Assembly (NCBI RefSeq): GCF_029223185.1
Contig: NZ_JARHUG010000016.1
Coordinates: 1-64,000 of the forward strand
DNA length: 64,000 nucleotides
Reading direction: 5' to 3'
From: Aliiglaciecola sp. CAU 1673
GTDB taxonomy: Bacteria > Pseudomonadota > Gammaproteobacteria > Enterobacterales > Alteromonadaceae
Shown: positions 55,005 to 64,000 of the stretch, one piece after another
Layout of the letters: each line of letters starts with the position of its first letter
Position numbering within the stretch: position 1 is the stretch's first letter
Notes under the pieces: generated by a model
Database searches by the model: none
Told to the model about the DNA's origin: nothing
Seen by the model: the letters and a program-made list of their open reading frames with translations, nothing else
Made by a program: the position numbers and the translations under genes

Positions 55005-56903
55005 TTATTCAGGCGCTTTCATCGCCAGGATCTTCACATCAGCCTGTGCTTTCAGGCTTTCAATAAAGTCCATATATAGCTGCTGTCCGCGACCTGATGC
55101 GAGGCGCTGCTGCATACCATCCAGCATGGCAGGCTCTGCTGCAGGGGCGTCATGAATGGCCGTTACCTGTACCAGAGAGACATTACCGTCTGCGGTCTCT
55201 ACCACAGCCAGATTGTTATCCTCAGCGGAAAGCTGGAAGGCTTTCTCGGTAACGGAAGGCATTAATGCACCACCAAAACGCTTCACTCCCTCTGACGTTG
55301 TCCAGCTTAGTGACTTTTCTGCCAACAAGGCTTCAATATCTTCTCCGGCTTGTTGCTTGGCAACCAGGTCTGACGCCCAGGCTTTCGCGGCTTGCTGGGC
55401 TTTCTCAGCAACCAACAGGTCTTCGATTCCTTGCTTAACCTCATCCAGTGACTTGGTGCGCTGAGGCTCATGCTCGGCCACACGGATCACCACGATATGG
55501 TCAGGTGACACTTCCAGCACTTCACTGTTAACGCCCTGCTCAACAAGTTCAGGGGAGAATGCAGTATTCAGGATACGGGTGCTGGAGAACAGCTCAGGTG
55601 CATCGCTACGGCTGAACAATTCAGTATGTTCGATAGACTTGCTGGCGCGAGCAGCCACTTCCTCGAGGTTGTCTGGCATCTCAAAGGCCACCTCAGCAAT
55701 TTGCTGTTGCAGTTCGTAGAATGCCGCTTGGGCCTTCTCACCTTTAACTTCTTCGAGGATCTGATCACGCACATCGGCCAGAGATTGGACTTGTTCTGGA
55801 CGCACATCGGTCAGTTTGATGATGTGCAAGCCAAACTCACTTTCCACTACGTCACTAAGATCACCGATATTTTGCAACGCAAATGATGCCTCCTCAAAGG
55901 CAGGATCCATCACATCACGACCGAACCAATCCAGGTCACCACCGCTCTCAGCACTAAAGGTATCGGCAGAATAGGTCTTGGCCAATTCGACAAAGTCTTC
56001 ACCTGCCTTCAAACGAGCCAATACTTGCTCTGCCTGTTCACGGGCGGCATTGGCATCATCGCCAGTTTCAAACAGGATGTGTGATACACGACGTTGTGCT
56101 TCAGTGCGATACTTATCGGCATTACGCTCGTAAAAGGTTTGTATATCCTCGTCTGACACCTGAATGTCATTAAGCAAATCTTCTACTTTTAGCTCTACAT
56201 AGTTTAACGCTACGCGCTCTTGAGTATCGAACTGATCAATGTTGGCCTGGTAGTGAGCTTGCACTTCCTGCTCACTGACTTCTATCTGATCACGGAAAGT
56301 CGATGCATTAATGCTCAGGTGTTTGATATCACGGCTTTGCTGTTGCAGGCCAAAAGCATACTGCGCTTCGTTATCCAAACTGAACTCAGAGCCCATTACA
56401 GCGCGAACCACCTGTTGACGAGTCATGTCGCGACGCATCAGATCACGAAAATCGGCTGGCTGAAAGCCGGCTTGTCTAAGTACGGCCAGATAACGCTCAT
56501 TGTTAAAGGTACCTGCAATCTGGAACTCAGGCATCGACACGATGGCATCACGAATTTGCTGGTCACTGACTCGCAGCCCCATATCTTTGGCAGTCTGCTC
56601 GATCAACTTCTCGGCAATCAGTCTATCCACCAAGCCACTGCGGAAACTTTTCATATACTCGCTGTCGGCCATCAGGTCGGCAAAAGCCTCGCCATACTGA
56701 GACTCCATTCTCGCCCGTTCATTTTGATAGGCACGCTCAAGACTGGATTGCGGAATGTCTTCGCCGTTGACTGTGGCTACAGGGTTGTCGCTTTTGGCGT
56801 TCAAATAGCTGCCAACACCGGCCAGGGCGAAGGTCAGGATCACCAAGCCCAAAATAGCCTTTGCCCAAAACCCTTGGGCGCCTTCTCTAATTCTCTCTAA
56901 CAT
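55005..56903 (-). CDS. ppiD: Periplasmic folding chaperone PpiD
   Basis: 632 aa, anchored by one N-terminal helix (MLERIREGAQGFWAKAILGLVILTFALAGVGSYL) with the rest in the periplasm. A SurA_N-like chaperone domain (about 40-220) is followed by a parvulin domain (about 255-360: RRVSHILFETGDDANAAREQAEQVLARLKAGEDFVELAKTYSADTFSAESGGDLDWFGRDVMDPAFEEASFAL) and another chaperone region. It works beside the SecYEG translocon. The start at 56903 drops 16 unconserved residues. Confidence 0.96.
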   Translation of the reverse strand: MLERIREGAQGFWAKAILGLVILTFALAGVGSYLNAKSDNPVATVNGEDIPQSSLERAYQNERARMESQYGEAFADLMADSEYMKSFRSGLVDRLIAEKLIEQTAKDMGLRVSDQQIRDAIVSMPEFQIAGTFNNERYLAVLRQAGFQPADFRDLMRRDMTRQQVVRAVMGSEFSLDNEAQYAFGLQQQSRDIKHLSINASTFRDQIEVSEQEVQAHYQANIDQFDTQERVALNYVELKVEDLLNDIQVSDEDIQTFYERNADKYRTEAQRRVSHILFETGDDANAAREQAEQVLARLKAGEDFVELAKTYSADTFSAESGGDLDWFGRDVMDPAFEEASFALQNIGDLSDVVESEFGLHIIKLTDVRPEQVQSLADVRDQILEEVKGEKAQAAFYELQQQIAEVAFEMPDNLEEVAARASKSIEHTELFSRSDAPELFSSTRILNTAFSPELVEQGVNSEVLEVSPDHIVVIRVAEHEPQRTKSLDEVKQGIEDLLVAEKAQQAAKAWASDLVAKQQAGEDIEALLAEKSLSWTTSEGVKRFGGALMPSVTEKAFQLSAEDNNLAVVETADGNVSLVQVTAIHDAPAAEPAMLDGMQQRLASGRGQQLYMDFIESLKAQADVKILAMKAPE

Positions 56904-57050
56904 CTTGGATTCACAACTCCGGTTGAGTTTTAGGCCACTTTTTGCGACCACGGGATTTCCCTGAAACGGCGGGATTATAGCCTATTTAGGAAGGAAAAAA
57001 ATCCGCCTCCGGCGATTCGCAGACCAACGGGAAATGCCGTTGCAGAAACA

Positions 57051-57074
57051 AAAAAAGCGATGATACCTCATCGC
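57051..57074 (-). terminator. Terminator after hupB
   Basis: GCGATGA (57057-57063) pairs with TCATCGC (57068-57074) around a 4-nt loop. On the minus strand a T run (complement of 57050-57056) follows. Confidence 0.85.
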
Positions 57075-57097
57075 CTTTTTGAGACAAAGCAATCGAA

Positions 57098-57370
57098 TTA
57101 GTTGCAGGCGTCTTTCAGGGCTTTACCAGCTTTGAAAGCAGGAACCTTAGCTGCAGCGATTTGGATAGTTGCGCCAGTTTGTGGGTTACGGCCGCTACGA
57201 GCAGAACGCTCACGAACAGCGAAAGTACCGAAACCTACCAGAGCAACCTGATCACCACCTTTGAGCGCCTCAGTCACTGCATCGGTGAAAGCATCCAGTG
57301 CGCGACCTGCAGAAGCTTTAGAAATATCAGCACCAGCAGCGATCTTATCGATTAGTTGAGACTTATTCAC
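57098..57370 (-). CDS. hupB: DNA-binding protein HU-beta
   Basis: 90 aa nucleoid protein. The start is a GTG at 57370 with GGGGA 8 nt upstream, giving [28 protein letters not shown]; the remainder matches HU with the beta-arm segment [43 protein letters not shown]. It bends and wraps DNA and forms the usual lon-hupB-ppiD order. Confidence 0.97.
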   Translation of the reverse strand: MNKSQLIDKIAAGADISKASAGRALDAFTDAVTEALKGGDQVALVGFGTFAVRERSARSGRNPQTGATIQIAAAKVPAFKAGKALKDACN

Positions 57371-57593
57371 AATGTCATCCCCTTCAATTGTTATTATATT
57401 GTCTGATCCGCAAACATTTGTTGCGAAATTGTTATAACAAGCTTGTGTACGAACTTCAAGCCAAATAACGTCCACGACCGAACCTTGGCGAATCGCCGCG
57501 ATCCCTTTAGGGACAAGGCCTGAGGCGATTTCCGACTAAGGCTACCACAACTTTGGGGACAGGAAAGCCCCGAAACGGCAAAAAAAACAAAAA

Positions 57594-57618
57594 AATAGGC
57601 CTAAAGGCCTATTTTTTC
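57594..57618 (-). terminator. Terminator overlapping the lon stop codon
   Basis: AATAGGCC (57594-57601) pairs with GGCCTATT (57606-57613), and the lon stop TAG (complement of 57609-57611) is inside the stem. The minus strand continues with T residues from the A-rich stretch at 57581-57595. Confidence 0.75.
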
Positions 57619-59987
57619 TGCTCTGCCACCTCGTCAACCCACTCGACCACCTCAAATCCTTCCGGATTATTCTCCAGGGCCAGGGTTAATACATCATCAA
57701 TCCACTGTACCGGGTGAATTTCCAAATCCTTTTTGACGTTGTCCGGGATCTCTTTCAGGTCACGCTCATTCTCTTTAGGAATAATGACCCTTTTGATGCC
57801 ACCACGATGCGCTGCCAGTAATTTTTCTTTCAGTCCACCAATAGCCAGCACTTCACCACGCAGGGTAATTTCACCGGTCATGGCCACGTCACAACGCACC
57901 GGATTGCCGGTCAGGGTGGAGACCAATGCCGTGCACATGGCAATACCGGCACTGGGGCCGTCCTTAGGTGTGGCACCTTCCGGCACATGCACGTGGATAT
58001 CGCGCTTTTCGTAAAAGTTGCTGTTAATACCCAGTTTCTTGGCGCGACTACGCACGACGGTCATGGCCGTTTGGATGGACTCCTGCATCACATCACCAAG
58101 GGAACCGGTGAAAGTGGTCTTGCCTTTGCCGACCACAGCGGCCGTCTCAATGGTCAGCAAGTCGCCGCCTACCTGAGTCCAGGCCAGGCCGGTAACCTGA
58201 CCAATCTGGTTATTCTTATCCGCTTTACCGTAGTCATGGCGCTGTACACCGAGGTAGTCGGCCAGATTATCCTGGGTCACCACCACTTTCTTGATGGATT
58301 TATCCAGTAACACATTCTTCACTGCTTTGCGGCAAATCTTGGAGATCTCCCGCTCCAGGCTGCGCACCCCTGCTTCACGGGTGTAGTAACGAATTACGCC
58401 GATAATGGCCGATTCTTCGATAACCAATTCACCTTTTTTAAGACCGTTACGGCTCATCTGCTTATCGATCAGATGGCGCTTGGCAATGTTAAGCTTTTCA
58501 TCTTCGGTGTAACCAGACAGACGAATCACTTCCATCCTGTCCAGCAACGGACCGGGAATGTTCATGCTGTTGGAGGTGGCCACAAACATCACATCGGAGA
58601 GGTCGTAATCCACTTCTAGGTAATGGTCGCTGAAGGTGCTGTTTTGCTCAGGATCTAATACCTCCAGTAACGCTGAAGCAGGATCACCGCGCATATCAGA
58701 GGACATCTTGTCGATTTCATCGAGCAGGAAAAGCGGGTTCTTTACGCCGACTTTGGCCATTTTCTGGATCAACTTGCCCGGCAATGAGCCAATGTAGGTT
58801 CGCCTGTGACCACGAATTTCAGCTTCATCACGTACGCCACCTAATGCCATACGCACATACTCGCGCCCAGTGGCTTTAGCAATAGATTGGCCAAGTGACG
58901 TTTTACCCACACCTGGTGGGCCCACAAGGCACAGAATGGGGCCTTTTAGCTTACGTACCCGCTGTTGTACCGCCAAATATTCTAAAATGCGTTCTTTGAC
59001 GCGTTCCAGACCATAGTGATCGGCATCCAATACACGCTCGGCGGCGGCTAAATCTTTCTTCACTTTGCTGCGCTTGTACCACGGCACTGACACCAGCCAA
59101 TCTATATAGCTGCGCACCACTGTCGCTTCTGCAGACATGGGAGACATCATCTTCAGCTTTTGCAGCTCTGCCATCGCCTTTTGCTTGGCGTCTGCTGTCA
59201 TCTTGGCGGCTTCAATCTTTTTGCTTAGCGCTTCAAACTCATCCGGTGTTTCATCCAATTCACCAAGCTCTTTCTGAATTGCCTTCATCTGTTCGTTGAG
59301 ATAATACTCACGCTGGCTCTTCTCCATCTGCTTTTTAACGCGGGTGCGGATCTTCTTTTCCACCTGCAGCAGGTCAATTTCACCTTCCATCAACGCCATC
59401 AGATATTCCAGGCGTTCATTGACCTGGGACATTTCCAGCACCTTCTGCTTTTCTGCCAGCTTCAGTGGCATATGGGCGGCCATGGTGTCGGCAAGACGTG
59501 CCGCATCTTCGATACCGCTTAAAGATGTCAGTACTTCTGGAGGGATCTTCTTATTGAGTTTGACATAGCCTTCAAACTGAGAAATAGCTGAGCGAATCAA
59601 TACTTCCTGCTCGGCATCGGCAACAGGTGGATCCTGGCGACGTAACACCTCAGCGACAAAGTATTCTTCGGTCTGCAGATAAGTCTGAATTTCGCCGCGG
59701 ATATTCCCTTCCACAAGCACTTTGACGGTGCCATCAGGCAATTTCAAAAGCTGCAAAATAGTGGCAATAGTGCCGACCTTATAAATGTCATCGGTGTTGG
59801 GCTCATCGATCCCCGCATCCTTCTGTGCGACCAGAAAGATTTGCTTGTCGTTGTTCATGGCCGCTTCAAGGCACTGGATAGACTTTTCCCGTCCGACAAA
59901 AAGGGGAATCACCATATGTGGGTAAACCACCACGTCACGTAGCGCCAGTACCGGCATTTCGACGCGATCGGCTGTTTCACTTGCCAT
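57609..59987 (-). CDS. lon: ATP-dependent protease Lon
   Basis: 792 aa homohexameric AAA+ serine protease that degrades misfolded and regulatory proteins. The N-terminal LON domain begins [29 protein letters not shown]; the ATPase domain has Walker [19 protein letters not shown] and Walker [10 protein letters not shown]; the protease domain shows the catalytic Ser in [17 protein letters not shown] and the Lys in [17 protein letters not shown] sigma-32-like promoter lies just upstream. Confidence 0.98.
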   Translation of the reverse strand: MASETADRVEMPVLALRDVVVYPHMVIPLFVGREKSIQCLEAAMNNDKQIFLVAQKDAGIDEPNTDDIYKVGTIATILQLLKLPDGTVKVLVEGNIRGEIQTYLQTEEYFVAEVLRRQDPPVADAEQEVLIRSAISQFEGYVKLNKKIPPEVLTSLSGIEDAARLADTMAAHMPLKLAEKQKVLEMSQVNERLEYLMALMEGEIDLLQVEKKIRTRVKKQMEKSQREYYLNEQMKAIQKELGELDETPDEFEALSKKIEAAKMTADAKQKAMAELQKLKMMSPMSAEATVVRSYIDWLVSVPWYKRSKVKKDLAAAERVLDADHYGLERVKERILEYLAVQQRVRKLKGPILCLVGPPGVGKTSLGQSIAKATGREYVRMALGGVRDEAEIRGHRRTYIGSLPGKLIQKMAKVGVKNPLFLLDEIDKMSSDMRGDPASALLEVLDPEQNSTFSDHYLEVDYDLSDVMFVATSNSMNIPGPLLDRMEVIRLSGYTEDEKLNIAKRHLIDKQMSRNGLKKGELVIEESAIIGVIRYYTREAGVRSLEREISKICRKAVKNVLLDKSIKKVVVTQDNLADYLGVQRHDYGKADKNNQIGQVTGLAWTQVGGDLLTIETAAVVGKGKTTFTGSLGDVMQESIQTAMTVVRSRAKKLGINSNFYEKRDIHVHVPEGATPKDGPSAGIAMCTALVSTLTGNPVRCDVAMTGEITLRGEVLAIGGLKEKLLAAHRGGIKRVIIPKENERDLKEIPDNVKKDLEIHPVQWIDDVLTLALENNPEGFEVVEWVDEVAEQKK

Positions 59988-60019
59988 ACTGTTTCTTTCC
60001 TAAAACCAAAGTCGTTTAT

Positions 60020-60047
60020 ATATGGGGATACAAATTGAAAGATCAAT
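60020..60047 (-). promoter_or_regulatory. Putative sigma-32 promoter of lon
   Basis: On the minus strand a TTGA-containing -35 (ATTGATC, complement of 60041-60047), a 13-nt spacer and a perfect CCCCATAT -10 (complement of 60020-60027) fit the heat-shock pattern. It lies about 35-60 bp upstream of the lon ATG. Confidence 0.65.
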
Positions 60048-60189
60048 CGGCCACTGTATCCCGGGGACTGCTTCTATCCTAGCAGGATAAAAATGCTTGC
60101 GGCGAGAGTAAAAGCTTATCAGCTATGAGATTTTTTGCCCTTTTGTGGTTAATTGCAGAGTTTTTAATCAGTTTATTTTTGGGGACAAT

Positions 60190-60214
60190 AAAAAAGGCCC
60201 CGAAGGGCCTTTAT
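60190..60214 (-). terminator. Terminator after clpX
   Basis: AAAGGCCC (60193-60200) pairs with GGGCCTTT (60205-60212), loop CGAA, 17 bp beyond the clpX stop; the minus strand continues with T residues (complement of the A run at 60189-60195). Confidence 0.85.
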
Positions 60215-60228
60215 CAAGCAAAAGAGCA

Positions 60229-61500
60229 CTACTCAGACGCAGCCTTCTTTTCCTTGGCATATATTACGATGGGTTTGGATTCACCTTTGATCACTGACTC
60301 GTCCACCACTACTTTGCCGACGCCACTCATGGCCGGCAAGTCATACATGGTATCCAGCAACACACCTTCTACGATAGAGCGAAGACCACGCGCACCGGTT
60401 TTTCGCTCCATAGCCTTTTTGGCAATGGCATGTAAGGCGTCATCGCGAAACTCCAGTTCCACATTTTCCATCGCAAAAAGTGCGCCGTATTGCTTGGTCA
60501 GCGCATTTTTGGGCTCTCTCAGGATTTGAATCAGGGCTTCCTCATTCAATTCTTCCAGTGTGGCTACAACCGGTAAACGACCAATAAACTCGGGGATAAG
60601 ACCATATTTGATCAAATCTTCCGGCTCTACGCGCTGGAATAGCTTACTGAGCGTCAACTTGTCCTTGCTGGCCCGCACCTCTGCACCAAAGCCAATACCG
60701 GTGCCGGTATGTGAACGCTGTTCAATCACCTTATCCAATCCGGCAAACGCGCCGCCGCAGATAAACAGGATCTTGGAGGTGTCTACCTGCAGGAACTCCT
60801 GCTGAGGATGCTTACGTCCGCCCTGTGGTGGAACGGAAGCAATGGTACCTTCGATAAGTTTCAGTAAGGCCTGCTGCACCCCTTCACCGGACACATCGCG
60901 AGTGATAGATGGGTTATCTGACTTGCGTGAAATCTTGTCGATTTCGTCGATGTAAACAATGCCGCGCTGGGCTTTCTCTACATCATAATCGCATTTCTGC
61001 AGCAGTTTCTGGATGATGTTTTCCACATCCTCGCCCACATAACCGGCTTCGGTTAAGGTGGTGGCATCAGCCATAGTAAAGGGCACATCCAGGAAGCGCG
61101 CCAAGGTTTCGGCCAGCAAAGTCTTACCGCTACCCGTAGGACCAATCAACAGGATATTACTCTTACCCAGTTCAACCCCTTCATGCACGTCACCGTTACG
61201 CAGACGCTTATAGTGGTTGTACACGGCCACTGCCAAGACTTTCTTGGCATGCTCCTGACCGATCACATAGTCATCAAGATGACGGTGGATCTCGTTGGGC
61301 TTGGGCAAGGCACTCTGCTTTTTCTTCGGCGCGATCTCTTTGATCTCTTCGCGAATAATATCGTTGCAGAGCTCTACGCACTCGTCGCAGATAAACACTG
61401 AGGGACCGGCGATCAACTTACGCACTTCGTGCTGGCTTTTACCGCAGAAAGAGCAGTACAACAGTTTGTTATCGCCTTCCCCGCTATGATTATTGCTCAT
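60229..61500 (-). CDS. clpX: ATP-dependent Clp protease ATPase subunit ClpX
   Basis: 423 aa unfoldase that feeds substrates into ClpP. The N-terminal C4 zinc domain is [33 protein letters not shown]; Walker A is [21 protein letters not shown], Walker [11 protein letters not shown], and the C-terminal IGF-type loop contacting ClpP reads [12 protein letters not shown] nearby with [10 protein letters not shown]. Gap to clpP is 79 bp. Confidence 0.98.
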   Translation of the reverse strand: MSNNHSGEGDNKLLYCSFCGKSQHEVRKLIAGPSVFICDECVELCNDIIREEIKEIAPKKKQSALPKPNEIHRHLDDYVIGQEHAKKVLAVAVYNHYKRLRNGDVHEGVELGKSNILLIGPTGSGKTLLAETLARFLDVPFTMADATTLTEAGYVGEDVENIIQKLLQKCDYDVEKAQRGIVYIDEIDKISRKSDNPSITRDVSGEGVQQALLKLIEGTIASVPPQGGRKHPQQEFLQVDTSKILFICGGAFAGLDKVIEQRSHTGTGIGFGAEVRASKDKLTLSKLFQRVEPEDLIKYGLIPEFIGRLPVVATLEELNEEALIQILREPKNALTKQYGALFAMENVELEFRDDALHAIAKKAMERKTGARGLRSIVEGVLLDTMYDLPAMSGVGKVVVDESVIKGESKPIVIYAKEKKAASE

Positions 61501-61579
61501 TTACACTTTACCTCTGTCTGACCGGGCGCAGCGCTAATCACTTCTACAAGTATTAACTGCTATCGGCCAAATGCTCAAT

Positions 61580-62212
<633 letters not shown>

Positions 62213-62235
62213 AAGAAGATTCTGTTCCCAAAATA

Positions 62236-62261
62236 AAAATGCTCGGCAGATACCGAGCATT
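62236..62261 (-). terminator. Terminator between tig and clpP
   Basis: AATGCTCGG (62238-62246) pairs with CCGAGCATT (62253-62261). On the minus strand it is followed by T residues, 42 bp after the tig stop and 24 bp before the clpP start. Read-through would place it in the clpP leader. Confidence 0.7.
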
Positions 62262-62303
62262 TAATCAGTTGACGACGGAACAAGTCAACGAAACAGAGCC
62301 AAA

Positions 62304-63605
62304 TTAGGCCTGTCTGTTCATGATTTCGTCGAAGGCTTTCTTAACTTCTTTTACCTTGGCATTAGACAGCAGCCAATCAACCGCCTGATCTTCCAGGGCA
62401 ACATTCTGCATCTGGCTCATCAGTTCCTTGTTGCCTTTGTAGTAGGCGACCACTTCAGCAGGGTCTTCATAGGCAGATGCAGTGGTTTCGATCAGAGCAT
62501 CTACTTTCGCTTGATCAGGCTTCAGCTCGTTCTGCTTGATCACTTCACCCAGCAGCAAACCAACGCTTACACGGCGACGGGCATTTTCTTCAAACAGCTC
62601 GCCTGGCAGCTGAGGCATTTGACCTTTCTGCTGGCCACCGAAACGTTGCAGAGCTTGCTGACGCAGCGCCTCGATTTCCTGATCAACCAACGCTTTAGGC
62701 AGGTCGATAGGGTTGCTGTCCAGCAAACCTTTAATAACCTGCTCTTTTACTTGGTTTTTCAGAGCCTGGTCCAGCTCACGTTGCATGTTCTTACGTACTT
62801 CTGCACGCAGAGCGTCAACGCTGCCATCTTCAATACCAAAAAGCTTCACGAATTCTTCGTTTACTTCAGGCAACTCCAGCTCTTCAACCTTATTGATTTT
62901 AACGGCGAACTGAGCGGCTTTACCCTTCAATTTTTCAGCGTGATAATCTTCTGGGAAGGTAACATCCACAACCACTTCTTCACCGGTTTTCTTGCCTACG
63001 ATAGGCTCTTCAAAACCTGGAATCATGCGGCCTTTGCCCATCTCCAGCTGGAAGTTCTCGGCTTTGCCGCCTTCAAATTCTTCACCGTCGATTGTGCCCA
63101 CGAAGTCGATAGTTACGCGATCGTTTTTCTTGGCCTTGCGCTTCACTTCCTTCCAAGAGGCGTGCTGCTTGCGCAAGGTTTCCATCATGTTGTCCAAGTC
63201 TTTGTCGGAGATTTCCACAACAGGCTTGTCAATAGCGATCTTGTCCAGGCTCTTCAGTTCAACTTCTGGATATACTTCGAAAGAAGCAACAAACTGCAGA
63301 TCTTCACCATCAACATCCTTCTTCATTTCAAAAGAAGGCATACCGGCTGGGTTCAGCTTTTCTTTGATGATGGCTTCATAAAAATTACGCTGCATCACTT
63401 CGCCAGCGATTTCTTGACGTACGGCCTGGCCGTAACGCTTCTGGATTACAGCCACTGGCACTTTGCCAGGACGGAAACCGTTGATCCTCTGGGTTTTGGC
63501 CAATTGCTGAAGACGTGACTTAACAGCGGTGTCTACCTTCTCAGCAGGCACGGTGATAGTCAGACGGCGTTCTAAACCCTGAGTCGTCTCAACTGAAACT
63601 TGCAT
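62304..63605 (-). CDS. tig: Trigger factor
   Basis: 433 aa ribosome-bound chaperone and prolyl isomerase. The N-terminal ribosome-binding domain contains the signature [17 protein letters not shown]; the FKBP-type domain (about 155-245) has [50 protein letters not shown]; the C-terminal helical arms complete the protein. It starts the tig-clpP-clpX-lon order. Confidence 0.98.
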   Translation of the reverse strand: MQVSVETTQGLERRLTITVPAEKVDTAVKSRLQQLAKTQRINGFRPGKVPVAVIQKRYGQAVRQEIAGEVMQRNFYEAIIKEKLNPAGMPSFEMKKDVDGEDLQFVASFEVYPEVELKSLDKIAIDKPVVEISDKDLDNMMETLRKQHASWKEVKRKAKKNDRVTIDFVGTIDGEEFEGGKAENFQLEMGKGRMIPGFEEPIVGKKTGEEVVVDVTFPEDYHAEKLKGKAAQFAVKINKVEELELPEVNEEFVKLFGIEDGSVDALRAEVRKNMQRELDQALKNQVKEQVIKGLLDSNPIDLPKALVDQEIEALRQQALQRFGGQQKGQMPQLPGELFEENARRRVSVGLLLGEVIKQNELKPDQAKVDALIETTASAYEDPAEVVAYYKGNKELMSQMQNVALEDQAVDWLLSNAKVKEVKKAFDEIMNRQA

Positions 63606-63859
63606 TCTTCTACCTCAACTTTGCGCACTAGGCTCTTGAAAAAGCTACCTCTATCCCTCTGTTTTATTGACCTCTTTACGGGCCTCACAGGACAGAGCAG
63701 GAAATAGGGTAGACTGTGACCTGATAAAATGACGCGGCATTATATCGGCAGCACCTTGTCAATACCAGCGTAAAAACGCAAAAATGCCCGGGTTTGCGGA
63801 CAAACACATGGACATAGTCGACTAAGTGCAAGAAAGATAAAAATTATTTAGAAAGGAAG

Positions 63860-63936
63860 TGGGGTGGACGATGGGACTCGAACCCACGACAACCGGAATC
63901 ACAATCCGGGGCTCTACCAACTGAGCTACGCCCACC
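63860..63936 (-). tRNA. tRNA-His (anticodon GTG)
   Basis: A 77-nt cloverleaf on the minus strand. The anticodon loop reads GATTGTGATT with anticodon GTG; the acceptor stem GTGGGCG pairs with CGTCCAC; an extra 5' G (position -1, at 63936) opposite C73 is the identity element of tRNA-His; the T-loop reads GTTCGAGTC and CCA is encoded. Confidence 0.97.
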
Positions 63937-64000
63937 ACTGGAGATTGTATTTTAGTGCCTACCGGCGTTACTGCTTTGAACCCTTTCGGTTATCATCCGG

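Noticed and set aside
62511-63518. 335-aa plus-strand frame opposite tig
   Set aside because: Low-complexity Phe/Leu-rich shadow of trigger factor; no start signal.

Overview
The window is a chromosomal segment of a gammaproteobacterium, most likely from the Alteromonadales. The evidence is gene content and order: fadR/nhaB divergent, a full hisGDCBHAFI operon with a leader peptide, tig-clpP-clpX-lon-hupB-ppiD, sapABCDF next to pspF/pspABC, ycjX-ycjF and tyrR, plus a marine-type TtpC/ExbB/ExbD/TonB2 energising system. The genus is not determined. Almost everything looks like core genome; there is no prophage, plasmid, CRISPR array or large island. The only mobile-looking DNA is a 265-bp MITE-like element and a pair of palindromic repeats inside the his operon.

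Layout. 1-3.6 kb: two terminators, fadR, nhaB, dsbB and a small coiled-coil protein. 3.7-11.3 kb: histidine biosynthesis with a five-histidine leader peptide and an attenuator; the genes are tightly packed except for a 249-bp gap between hisF and hisI that holds two copies of a palindromic repeat. 11.4-15.7 kb: cytochrome b561-yceI, a 2OG-Fe(II) oxygenase, NADP-type glutamate dehydrogenase and two small conserved proteins. 15.7-24.5 kb: ibpA with a heat-shock promoter and RNA thermometer, an alpha/beta hydrolase, a MAPEG protein, adk, htpG, recR, ybaB, dnaX (with a frameshift-prone A9 tract) and apt. 24.4-26.6 kb: a RiPP-type hvfABC (bufferin/oxazolin-like) locus whose precursor carries nine EGKCG motifs. 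26.8-35.3 kb: a TonB2 energy-transduction operon followed by a large TonB-dependent receptor.

35.8-44.2 kb is dominated by amino-acid catabolism: tryptophan 2,3-dioxygenase, a leucine-dehydrogenase-family enzyme with a divergent Lrp-type regulator, maleylacetoacetate isomerase, fumarylacetoacetase, TyrR/PhhR, PhhB and PhhA. TyrR-box-like palindromes lie upstream of phhA and tyrR. ComFB and the 4.5S SRP RNA sit inside this stretch. 44.4-54.9 kb: ycjF-ycjX, the phage-shock genes pspCBA and divergent pspF, and the sapABCDF transporter. 55-63.9 kb: the protein-quality-control block ppiD, hupB, lon, clpX, clpP and tig, then tRNA-His.

The items most worth a second look are the hvfABC locus with its multi-motif precursor and a 41-codon membrane ORF beside it, the A9 slippery tract in dnaX that would end the gamma form exactly after domain III, the repeats that abut stop codons in hisF and maiA, and a SapD ATPase whose Walker-B glutamate is asparagine.
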